A DNA stretch of 58,802 nt. Source: Fusibacter paucivorans (GTDB lineage Bacteria > Bacillota > Clostridia > Peptostreptococcales > Acidaminobacteraceae). Each line of letters opens with the position of its first letter. Within the stretch, counting starts at the first letter, position 1. The stretch lies in the NCBI RefSeq assembly GCF_018390735.1, contig NZ_JAHBCL010000028.1:1-58802 (forward strand), given 5' to 3'. Shown here one piece after another: positions 52,067 to 58,802 of the stretch. The position numbers were made by a program, and so were the translations under genes. A model generated the notes under the pieces. That model ran no database searches. It worked only from the letters and a program-made list of their open reading frames with translations, and was not told the origin of the DNA.

Positions 52067-52897
52067 ATGCTGCTATCCATATTGCAATATCAATTTATCC
52101 AAAATGCAATGATTGCCAGCATTTTTGCCAGTATCGTATGTGGGATCATCGGGGTCATCATCGTTGAAAAAAAACTGGTGATGATGAGCGGCGGTATTGC
52201 CCATACTTCTTATGGTGGCGTAGGTCTAGGTTATTATCTTGGTTTCGAGCCGATTATTGGTGCCTTTTTTATCTCTATTTTGGCAGCAATGGGTATCTGT
52301 TTTATCAAAAGAAAGGGCGGTACGCGATCAGATGTTGTGATTGGTCTCTTTTGGTCATTGGGAATGGCACTGGGGATTTTATTTATTGCTTTAATGCCGG
52401 GATATCCACCGGATTTATCCTCCTATTTATTTGGAAGTATTCTGTCAGTGACGCGGGCAGATCTTTACTTGATGGCAGTTGTCACACTGATTGTTGTACT
52501 CGTCATATCGACACTCTTTCATTATTGGAAAGCGTATATGTTTGATGAGGAATTTGCATATCTCTTAGGCATTAAAACAGCATGGCTCGAATACCTGCTC
52601 TTTATACTCATTGCAATGTCCGTTGTGGTACTCATAAGGGTTGTTGGGATTATTCTTGTCCTTGCCCTGTTTACAGCACCCCCTGCCATAGCGGAACGAT
52701 TGACGAAAAGTTTAAAACTTAGGATGATATTTTCTGTTATAATTGGCAGTGTCTTTTGTTTAGCGGGCTTATTTGCATCTTATGTCATCAATATTGCTTC
52801 GGGCGCAGTGATTGTCATTCTTGCGGCAAGCGTTTATATGATGGTTTACATTGTGACTTCCATCAAAAAGAGCATGAGAATAAAAAAATCATGCTAA
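52067..52897 (+). CDS. Metal ABC transporter permease (ZnuB type)
   Basis: A 276-residue membrane protein with about eight helices of the ABC-3 family. It contains GGIAHTSYGGVGLGYYLG, the family's G-G-x-x-H signature, and LIRVVGIILVLALFTAPPAIAERLT, the ATPase-coupling segment. ATG 52067 is taken because GAGGAGGG ends 8 bp before it; the upstream frame start at 52049 lies in the ATPase gene. Completes the three-gene importer that ends at the terminator at 53045. Confidence 0.9.
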   Translation: MLLSILQYQFIQNAMIASIFASIVCGIIGVIIVEKKLVMMSGGIAHTSYGGVGLGYYLGFEPIIGAFFISILAAMGICFIKRKGGTRSDVVIGLFWSLGMALGILFIALMPGYPPDLSSYLFGSILSVTRADLYLMAVVTLIVVLVISTLFHYWKAYMFDEEFAYLLGIKTAWLEYLLFILIAMSVVVLIRVVGIILVLALFTAPPAIAERLTKSLKLRMIFSVIIGSVFCLAGLFASYVINIASGAVIVILAASVYMMVYIVTSIKKSMRIKKSC

Positions 52898-53044
52898 GAA
52901 GAAAGTCAATAAAAGTTTCTGATCACCATACCAATTGAGTGCTTGACAAGTGAGAGGAACACGTTATACGATTCGTGGGTGTGCTTTTATAAATCATTGC
53001 AATATAATAGTCTTAAAGAAAAAATGCATTTTAGGAAGCATTAA

Positions 53045-53099
53045 AAACGGCCGCCAAGCTGTTAGCAATTTAAAGCTAATACTTGGGGCCGTTTATTTT
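53045..53099 (+). terminator. Rho-independent terminator of the metal importer operon
   Basis: AAACGGCC pairs with GGCCGTTT, enclosing CCAAG/TTGG and TTAGC/GCTAA, and a T-rich tail follows. It lies about 150 bp after the permease gene. The spacer between shows no gene. Confidence 0.9.
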
Positions 53100-53125
53100 T
53101 GTGGTTTTATGTTATTTTTAGGATC

Positions 53126-53169
53126 AAAATAGAAAACGTCAAAATAGAAAACGTCAGAATATAAACGTC
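53126..53169 (+). repeat. Three tandem copies of a 14-15-bp unit
   Basis: AAAATAGAAAACGTC at 53126-53140 and 53141-53155 is identical; a third, shortened copy ends with the same ACGTC at 53169. The array lies between the terminator and the 3' end of the LysR remnant. No function is apparent. Confidence 0.8.
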
Positions 53170-53187
53170 AAAATCCAAATGGCATTG

Positions 53188-53613
53188 CTATTCCATGAGC
53201 ACGATATCTGCTAGATTAGACTGTTCGGCATTAAAAACCTTTGTGGGTAATTGATGATCTACCAGCGTTTGCATATAATCTCTGAATTTGCAGGCAGCAG
53301 GAGAAAGCAATTTGTTTTTAAGCCATACCATGTGTACAGAAAGTGTATAGGGGTTATCGACAAAAGGAACAATGGCACAATTCTTATGTGTCAAAAATGG
53401 ATTTTTAGCGACGATTGTGATGCCGAGCCCATTTGAGACAAAGCCGATTGCCGAATTGCATTCTTCAACTTCAAAGGCAATTTTAGGCTTGATTTTTTCC
53501 ATGGAGAGGACACCCTGATCAATGATGCTTTCCGTATCGCTGGAGGCATCATTTATTTGTGTTATAATGCAATTGGATGAAAAAGCGTGGCGTTGGCAAT
53601 GGAAGCACAGACA
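53188..53613 (-). pseudogene. 5'-truncated LysR-family regulator remnant
   Basis: The minus-strand frame, open from 53613 down to the stop at 53188, encodes only the C-terminal half of a LysR effector domain: SSNCIITQINDASSDTESIIDQG near its start, then EECNSAIGFVSNGLGITIVAKNP. The N-terminal HTH and first effector lobe are missing, and a stop (minus-strand TGA at 53614-53616) closes the frame upstream. Only about 140 of the usual 300 residues remain. The deletion end lies next to the start of the following plus-strand gene, whose extended -10 promoter (TGT-TATAAT, 53560-53568) is inside the remnant. Confidence 0.8.
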
Positions 53614-53660
53614 TCATTTCGAAACAAATATTACCGCTTAAATATTCAGGAGGAAACAGG

Positions 53661-54239
53661 ATGAAAAAATGGATGATTGTACTGGTGGCATTCTTGGTCA
53701 TCGGGATGGGATATGCGGGTTATCAGCTCCAATATCCGATAGATAGTGCGTTTAACAACTTACATATGAAAACAAGTGATTGGCTCAATCGGGGGAGTCG
53801 TGCGGGGACTTCTCGGCAGATTACAATATATGATGGGCTAATGGTGAAGCTCGGCAATGCTGTTTACGTGCCGATGACGGTTGATGAATCGCTGGGGTAC
53901 GTACTTTTAAACAAGAGCTTGGCAGGCCGATATAAAATCGTTCATACGGCTTATGGCACGGGTAATTTTAAAAATGGTGTTGTCGAGATTGATGGTGAAC
54001 GTTACTTGCTCTTTATGGGGCGTAATACATTTGGTGAAATTGCAAAAGCAGTATTTGTACTGGATGCTAACCATACAGTCGAACTTGAAATACCTACCCA
54101 ACCGGTCTTCTTAGTCTATGCAGATGTAGCGGACGATGCCGAAACGGCGCCGATTATGCTGGACAAATTAACTCTTTTTGATGCTGACGATCGAGATATC
54201 TCATCGGTGTTTGATTTAAGCGGCGGGAGTATACAATAA
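53661..54239 (+). CDS. Signal-anchored hypothetical protein
   Basis: A 192-residue protein that I do not recognise. Residues 4-22 (WMIVLVAFLVIGMGYAGYQL) are a signal anchor, so the rest is probably outside the membrane. No cysteines or catalytic motifs stand out. The body looks beta-rich, with a run of short hydrophobic strands (YLLFMGRNTFGEIAKAVFVL, VFLVYADV). AGGAGG before ATG 53661 sets the start; the longer frame from 53577 is rejected. It appears to be transcribed from a promoter inside the LysR remnant. Confidence 0.65.
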   Translation: MKKWMIVLVAFLVIGMGYAGYQLQYPIDSAFNNLHMKTSDWLNRGSRAGTSRQITIYDGLMVKLGNAVYVPMTVDESLGYVLLNKSLAGRYKIVHTAYGTGNFKNGVVEIDGERYLLFMGRNTFGEIAKAVFVLDANHTVELEIPTQPVFLVYADVADDAETAPIMLDKLTLFDADDRDISSVFDLSGGSIQ

Positions 54240-54476
54240 ATGATCAATTTCGCAGTGCAGAAGCGGATGGTGTACGGTGAGATGTTAATGAGCGTATAAG
54301 GCTGTTTTTACTGATTGATATAAACATTAACCATTTGTTCAATAACTGGAAAAAATGGATGAATTACTTGTAAGGGCATTCCCATCTAAATGGCAACATG
54401 ATATGATAAGCAAAACAGCATGTTAAGTTATTGTAACAGATACTTTAAACCAAGTTGAACAGTTGGAGATTGTGAC

Positions 54477-57400
54477 ATGAAACAAATTAGCAGCTCAGAC
54501 GTAAAAATGCAAGTAATTGAGCACATACAGCAATACGTCTTGGAGAGACCGATTGAAGCGGAATTGTTAATGAAGCATTTTGACCATATCTTAGAAGGGA
54601 ATGGCGATGTTTGCTTTGTGAGTGGTGATGCTGGAATTGGAAAGACGACATTTGTTGAAAATGTTGTAAAATCAATGGTTATGAGCGATGTGAATTGCAT
54701 TTACGGCAAATTTAGAAAACATGAAAGCAAACCGTTTTCAGCAATTTCTGAAGTCGTTGAGAATATGGTGAAACGATTACTGACACTGCCGCTCGCACAA
54801 TTAGATTCGGTCCGTAAGACACTGATCGATACCGTCGGATCAGATATTGCCTTTATTGCTTCATTAACGCCATATTTACAGAAACTCCTCGTCAATACAC
54901 AGTTTGAGCCGAATAGGGCTTATGTGATACAGGCTAATCAAGTTGAAAAAGTGTTGTTTGATTTTATGGTAGCTGTTTCAGACTATCTTTTTCCAATGAT
55001 CATTTTTATTGATGATTTACAGTGGGCAGACCGTGCTTCATTAAATGTCCTAGAGTATTTTTGTCAAAACTATCAGAAGGCGAATTGCTTACTGCTCATT
55101 ACCAATAGGTCTTATGAGACGGCACAATTAAATTTGCTGGAAACGTGCTTTTCAGATTTTTCGAAGCATCAAATCGAGATCAAACCACTTAGTATTCATC
55201 ATGTTGAAATGTTTTTATCAGCAGTGTTGGGACAGTCTATTCAAAACAAGAAAAAACTTGGACGATATCTATATGGTGCGACTTTAGGCAATCCGTTTTT
55301 TATTAAAGAAATGCTGTTGGCTTTTATGGATAAAGAATGGGTGCTGTATGATGATGAACGAGAAGGCTGGTCTGTCAATATTAAAATAATCGAAAGCGGT
55401 GAGCTGTTGCCCGACGTTCGCACGTTGCTGGTTAGAAAGCTTGAACATTTGAATGTTGATGACTGGATCCTGCTGAGTACACTTGCCTGTCTGGATGGGA
55501 TTGCCTCAGATGCATTTCTGATGAAAATCGTTGGTCTTGAAGAAGCTGAGATGCGTATGAAAACGCATAGGTTGTGTGAAAACGGCCTTATAACGATCGT
55601 TGATTCCGATGAGGCTGTTAAGAATGCCGAGCGATCAATACTCATGCATGACATTGTTGTTGACCATATATACCGGGGATTGCCTCGAGCGAAAAGGGCT
55701 AAGATACATACTGAGATAACCGAGCAAATCATTGCAGATCGGTCGAATTTCGATTTTAATAGTGGTCAGCTTGCATTGACGTCTCAAATAATGCGAGCAG
55801 ATCCGAAAACATTGTTTAAAGATCCTAACAGATGGGTTGTTGAACTCTATCAAATAGGCATAGCCGTCAAAAAAATTACGTTAATTGAGGATGCTTTAAA
55901 ACTCTTTCAGATGAGTGAAACCTTATTGCCTCGCAGTCGCTTTGAAGAGGATCATCTGGCGACAAAGATTCAGTTTGAACTTGGAGAATGTGAATTCCTT
56001 TTAGAAAAATTCGAGCAGGCAGATAAGCGGTTTCAAAAGTTGATGATGACATGTCAATCAGATGAGGCGTTAATTGACGTAAAGTGTAAATATATGGATC
56101 TGCTCATTCACAGTGGTCGATCACACGAAGTGATTGAAATGGGGCGAGACGTCCTTAAGGATTTGGGTTTTGACTTAACAACGAGGGATTTTGCTTCAGA
56201 AACGGTGCGCATAAAGCAGCTTTTTTCAAAAGATATGATTGAGACACTTCATAGATCGCCAGCAATTGAAGATGCACGAATACTCTATACGCTCAATATA
56301 TTGACAAAGCTGGCGCCCGTTACCTATGTGACGGACAGCAAACTCTTTCTCTTTATCCTACTCAAGATTGGAGAAATATCCGCTATTAATGGGCGTTCTG
56401 ACTATGCGCCAATCGGCTATGCCGGTATAAGCTTTATCCAATATAACTTTTGGAAAGATTATCATAATGGTAAAAGCTTGATGCTGATCGCACTTGATAT
56501 GCTGGAAAATACAACGGCAGTATGGACAAAATCCATTGTTCATTTTTTAAGCGGCTCATTTCTAAAGCATCGTTCTGCCCCACTTGCTGATACAATAGCG
56601 GATTCTATGAGTTCGATCGATGAGGGACTGTTATCGGGATATTATGTTTATTGCGGTTATAGTGTGACGGGGCTTCTCAATGCAAAGTATGTGATGGGAA
56701 CCCCATTGACCTCATTGCGTAGAGAAATAGCGCAATTTAAGGAAAAAATGACATGGATGGATCGCATCACGCTGAATTATATTCGTGAAACCCATGAACT
56801 TCATCTTGACTGTTTATTAAAGGATCTGTCAGATGCGGATGAAGAGCAGGCGGTTATAATCGAGCCAGTGCCGAGCAGAACAAAAGTGCTGACGAAAGCG
56901 CTATTTAAACTTCAAAGACTCTATCTTGAAGGCAATTGCTCTGCGGCTATTCATCTAACAAATCAAATTGAAGCGGCGGATAAACTGCTGAACGGTACGG
57001 TTTTATATCCTGATCTCCTCCTGTACCGCGTTTTAACAAGAGCTGCTGTGCATGCGGACTATCCGGAAAATGTGCAACAGCAAAATCTGAGCACGATGAA
57101 AATACTGATAGACGAATTTGAAGAATGGATCGTTCACTATGCAGATAACCATTATGCGCGGATGTGCTTGGCAAAAGCAGCCTATCAAAAGTGCTTACAG
57201 CCCGATGCTCGCTTGGATCAATGGTACAATGAGGCGATTGAAAGCAGTGAACGCAATGGTCAAATTCATATGCTGGCTTTAAGCAATTTACTTGCAGCAC
57301 GATACCATGAAAAGGGCCATAAACGTTCAAACTTTTATGCTAGAGAAGCGGTGCACTATTTTCGCAAATGGGGTGCCGAAAAGATTGCCGAACGGGTTCG

Positions 57401-58202
57401 AAAGGAATTTTTATTAGGAGATGTCAGCCTTCAGCAAGGGGAAAAACAACGCTTGACCACACTGGAAAAATCAGCACATGCGATTAGGCTTACAAATGAA
57501 CAAGTTCTTGTCCAGTTGGAACAAAAGGATGATGAACAAAGTCTTATTCATTTACTCAAGTACTTGTCGCAATACAGTCGAGCCGAATATGCGGCGATTT
57601 TACTGGAAAAATCAGATATGATGTATTTGAAATATGAATGTAAGCTCGATAAAGCGGTTATGATTCATAAAGCGTTGGTAAGCATTAATCACGTGAGTCA
57701 TTTGTCCCGAAAGATTATTCGCTATGCTGCTCGGACGGGCGAGACATTTATCTTAAGTGAAAATAGACTTAGCAGTATCGTCGCCTTTGACCCATACATC
57801 ATGTCTTTTGAAGCGATTGATATCGTTTGCGTACCGATTAAGCATAAAGGCGTACTCGTGGGATTATGCTATTTTGAAAAATTGAAAGATGATTTCGATC
57901 CGAATTTTGTAAAGCAGATCAATATGATGGTATCCTTGCTCATGCTTAAAAATATGGTGAAGCGCAACACTTCACCAAAACCGTTGCCTCAAAGCAATTC
58001 AAAACAAATACTGACGGGAAGGGAACAAGAGGTGCTGGCGTTACTCGTGGCGGGGTTATCGAATTCAGAAATCAGTCAAAAACTCTATATAACTCTGGGA
58101 ACCGTTAAAAATCATTTGAGCAATATTTATAGTAAATTGGGTGTGGACAGCCGCATTCAAGCAGTCATAAAGGCAAAAGAGATAGGTGTAATCTCAGATT
58201 AA
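54477..58202 (+). CDS. Giant AAA/TPR/LuxR-type transcriptional regulator
   Basis: A 1241-residue cytoplasmic regulator of the MalT/LAL kind. The N-terminal P-loop ATPase has Walker A GDAGIGKTT at residues 50-58 and Walker B MIIFIDDLQWAD near 180. A long helical middle (about 400-1040) looks like TPR-type repeats. A GAF-like domain appears at about 1060-1160 (IVAFDPYIMSFEAIDIVCVPIKHKGVLVGLCYFEK). The C-terminal LuxR HTH is LTGREQEVLALLVAGLSNSEISQKLYITLGTVKNHLSNIYSKLGV. GGAGA precedes ATG 54477. Such proteins bind an inducer and ATP to activate transcription. No obvious target operon is inside the window, unless the tail-collar-like gene downstream is one. Confidence 0.9.
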   Translation: MKQISSSDVKMQVIEHIQQYVLERPIEAELLMKHFDHILEGNGDVCFVSGDAGIGKTTFVENVVKSMVMSDVNCIYGKFRKHESKPFSAISEVVENMVKRLLTLPLAQLDSVRKTLIDTVGSDIAFIASLTPYLQKLLVNTQFEPNRAYVIQANQVEKVLFDFMVAVSDYLFPMIIFIDDLQWADRASLNVLEYFCQNYQKANCLLLITNRSYETAQLNLLETCFSDFSKHQIEIKPLSIHHVEMFLSAVLGQSIQNKKKLGRYLYGATLGNPFFIKEMLLAFMDKEWVLYDDEREGWSVNIKIIESGELLPDVRTLLVRKLEHLNVDDWILLSTLACLDGIASDAFLMKIVGLEEAEMRMKTHRLCENGLITIVDSDEAVKNAERSILMHDIVVDHIYRGLPRAKRAKIHTEITEQIIADRSNFDFNSGQLALTSQIMRADPKTLFKDPNRWVVELYQIGIAVKKITLIEDALKLFQMSETLLPRSRFEEDHLATKIQFELGECEFLLEKFEQADKRFQKLMMTCQSDEALIDVKCKYMDLLIHSGRSHEVIEMGRDVLKDLGFDLTTRDFASETVRIKQLFSKDMIETLHRSPAIEDARILYTLNILTKLAPVTYVTDSKLFLFILLKIGEISAINGRSDYAPIGYAGISFIQYNFWKDYHNGKSLMLIALDMLENTTAVWTKSIVHFLSGSFLKHRSAPLADTIADSMSSIDEGLLSGYYVYCGYSVTGLLNAKYVMGTPLTSLRREIAQFKEKMTWMDRITLNYIRETHELHLDCLLKDLSDADEEQAVIIEPVPSRTKVLTKALFKLQRLYLEGNCSAAIHLTNQIEAADKLLNGTVLYPDLLLYRVLTRAAVHADYPENVQQQNLSTMKILIDEFEEWIVHYADNHYARMCLAKAAYQKCLQPDARLDQWYNEAIESSERNGQIHMLALSNLLAARYHEKGHKRSNFYAREAVHYFRKWGAEKIAERVRKEFLLGDVSLQQGEKQRLTTLEKSAHAIRLTNEQVLVQLEQKDDEQSLIHLLKYLSQYSRAEYAAILLEKSDMMYLKYECKLDKAVMIHKALVSINHVSHLSRKIIRYAARTGETFILSENRLSSIVAFDPYIMSFEAIDIVCVPIKHKGVLVGLCYFEKLKDDFDPNFVKQINMMVSLLMLKNMVKRNTSPKPLPQSNSKQILTGREQEVLALLVAGLSNSEISQKLYITLGTVKNHLSNIYSKLGVDSRIQAVIKAKEIGVISD

Positions 58203-58301
58203 TTTAGATTAACCATTTGTAGATGACCGAAGAAATGCCATATTTAGATGATACAAGTATGGTATCAAATGAAACACAAACCATTCGTTATTAATAAAGG
58301 A

Positions 58302-58366
58302 AAAGCCCCCTAAGTGTGCATCAAGCATGAGCAACTGCTCAAAAAGCACTTAGGGGGCTTTGTGTT
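58302..58366 (+). terminator. Strong rho-independent terminator
   Basis: AAAGCCCCCTAAGTG (58302-58316) and CACTTAGGGGGCTTT (58347-58361) form a perfect 15-bp stem; the loop holds an inner GAGCA/TGCTC stem. GTGTTTTT follows. It lies 100 bp after the LuxR-type gene. The surrounding gap 58203-58571 has no gene. Confidence 0.92.
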
Positions 58367-58571
58367 TTTAATGTATTAGCTCAGGCGGCTATGGCTCAAC
58401 AACCGTGACGGTCTGGTCAGGGTCTGTTGTTGATGTTGCTGTTGTATAATACCAGTAAACCAGTCATTTTCATCATGTATGCGATTTAGTACTTTTGGCA
58501 CATGTTTTTTGCAGCGGTTTTCTATATGTTTGAAGTAATAGGCAATGGCAATCGTAGAAAGGAGAAAAAAA

Positions 58572-58694
58572 ATGGGCCAATACATTGGTGAAATAAGAAT
58601 GTTTAGTTATGGCAAAGTGCCGGATGGCTGGTTAAACTGTGATGGACAAACGCTTCAAATTAATAATTATATGGCACTATTTAGGGCTTGCTGA
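58572..58694 (+). pseudogene. Start of a phage tail-collar (MdpB-like) protein, broken after 40 codons
   Basis: MGQYIGEIRMFSYGKVPDGW followed by LNCDGQTLQINNYMALF is the classical N terminus of tail-collar domain proteins (microcystin-dependent-protein-like, 170-220 residues). GAAAGGAG precedes ATG 58572. After NYMALF the frame reads RAC and stops at TGA 58692-58694, where the family continues with a leucine-glycine segment. A frameshift or deletion is likely. The rest of the window does not restore a convincing frame. It could mark a prophage or contractile-injection remnant extending beyond the edge. Confidence 0.7.
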
Positions 58695-58802
58695 ACGGAT
58701 CAGAATCCAATTACAGCAGCCAGATTTTTGATTCGTAATGCAAAAATTAATCGAATCCAAAATTGAGACAAAAAGGACCTTAGCTTCCGATCCAAGTTCA
58801 TT

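Noticed and set aside
58376-58585. Minus-strand frame of 69 codons with a hydrophobic start
   Set aside because: It overlaps the ribosome site and start of the tail-collar gene and has no plausible ribosome site of its own.

Overview
The window looks like chromosomal DNA of a low-GC Gram-positive anaerobe, most likely a member of the Clostridia. The signs are very strong AGGAGG-type ribosome sites, frequent TTG and GTG starts, sigma-A promoters of the TTGACA-N17-TATAAT type, a phosphate butyryltransferase/butyrate kinase pair, a flavodoxin-ferredoxin (EFR1-type) protein, an ECF transporter, a U32 peptidase with the long clostridial architecture, and no aerobic respiratory gene. The species cannot be named from the sequence. 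No tRNA, rRNA or CRISPR array was seen.

1-1.2 kb holds the wreck of a group II intron sitting directly behind a rho-independent terminator, the placement typical of class C introns. 1.1-13.6 kb is a sigma-54 controlled catabolic unit: a near-consensus -24/-12 promoter, two tandem paralogous MFS carriers, an Old Yellow Enzyme-type Fe-S flavoprotein reductase, a CoA-acylating aldehyde dehydrogenase, phosphotransbutyrylase, butyrate kinase, a zinc alcohol dehydrogenase, a CobW-type metal chaperone GTPase, and the cognate PAS/AAA/Fis activator. The enzymes connect as alcohol to aldehyde to acyl-CoA to acyl phosphate to acid plus ATP, with the flavoprotein as a likely reductive branch. The substrate is unknown.

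14-32 kb is an accessory stretch of small units: an S41 peptidase-like membrane protein, a MerR/SDR pair with a repeated operator, a TetR gene divergent from two flavodoxin-fold reductases with a double operator, an amidohydrolase divergent from a PucR regulator, an orphan DUF1629/Imm43-like protein, an apparently leaderless hypothetical gene, two DUF3795 Cys-rich proteins, a U32 protein, a WYL regulator, and VOC, MBL, XRE-membrane and PAP2 proteins.

32-53 kb is a metal-acquisition and export island. It holds a FepBCD-type Fe/siderophore importer followed by an IrtAB/YbtPQ-like ABC pair, an ECF transporter (MptD/Trep_Strep-type S, T, fused A-A) behind a Fur-box promoter, a TetR-MATE-ABC-ABC operon behind a second Fur-box promoter, another TetR gene, an EFR1 flavodoxin-ferredoxin, and a Znu-type ABC importer with its own palindromic operator. 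A palindrome, ATTGAAT-N4-ATTCAAT, recurs five times: twice before the Fe importer, twice (overlapping, as a perfect 15-bp tandem repeat) before the second TetR gene, and once before the EFR1 gene. This suggests a second, TetR-type regulator tying the island together. No siderophore synthase is present, so the island looks like uptake of foreign siderophore, heme or another metallophore plus export.

53-58.8 kb holds a 5'-truncated LysR remnant, a signal-anchored unknown, a 1241-residue AAA/TPR/LuxR regulator, and at the edge the start of a phage tail-collar-like gene that breaks off after 40 codons.
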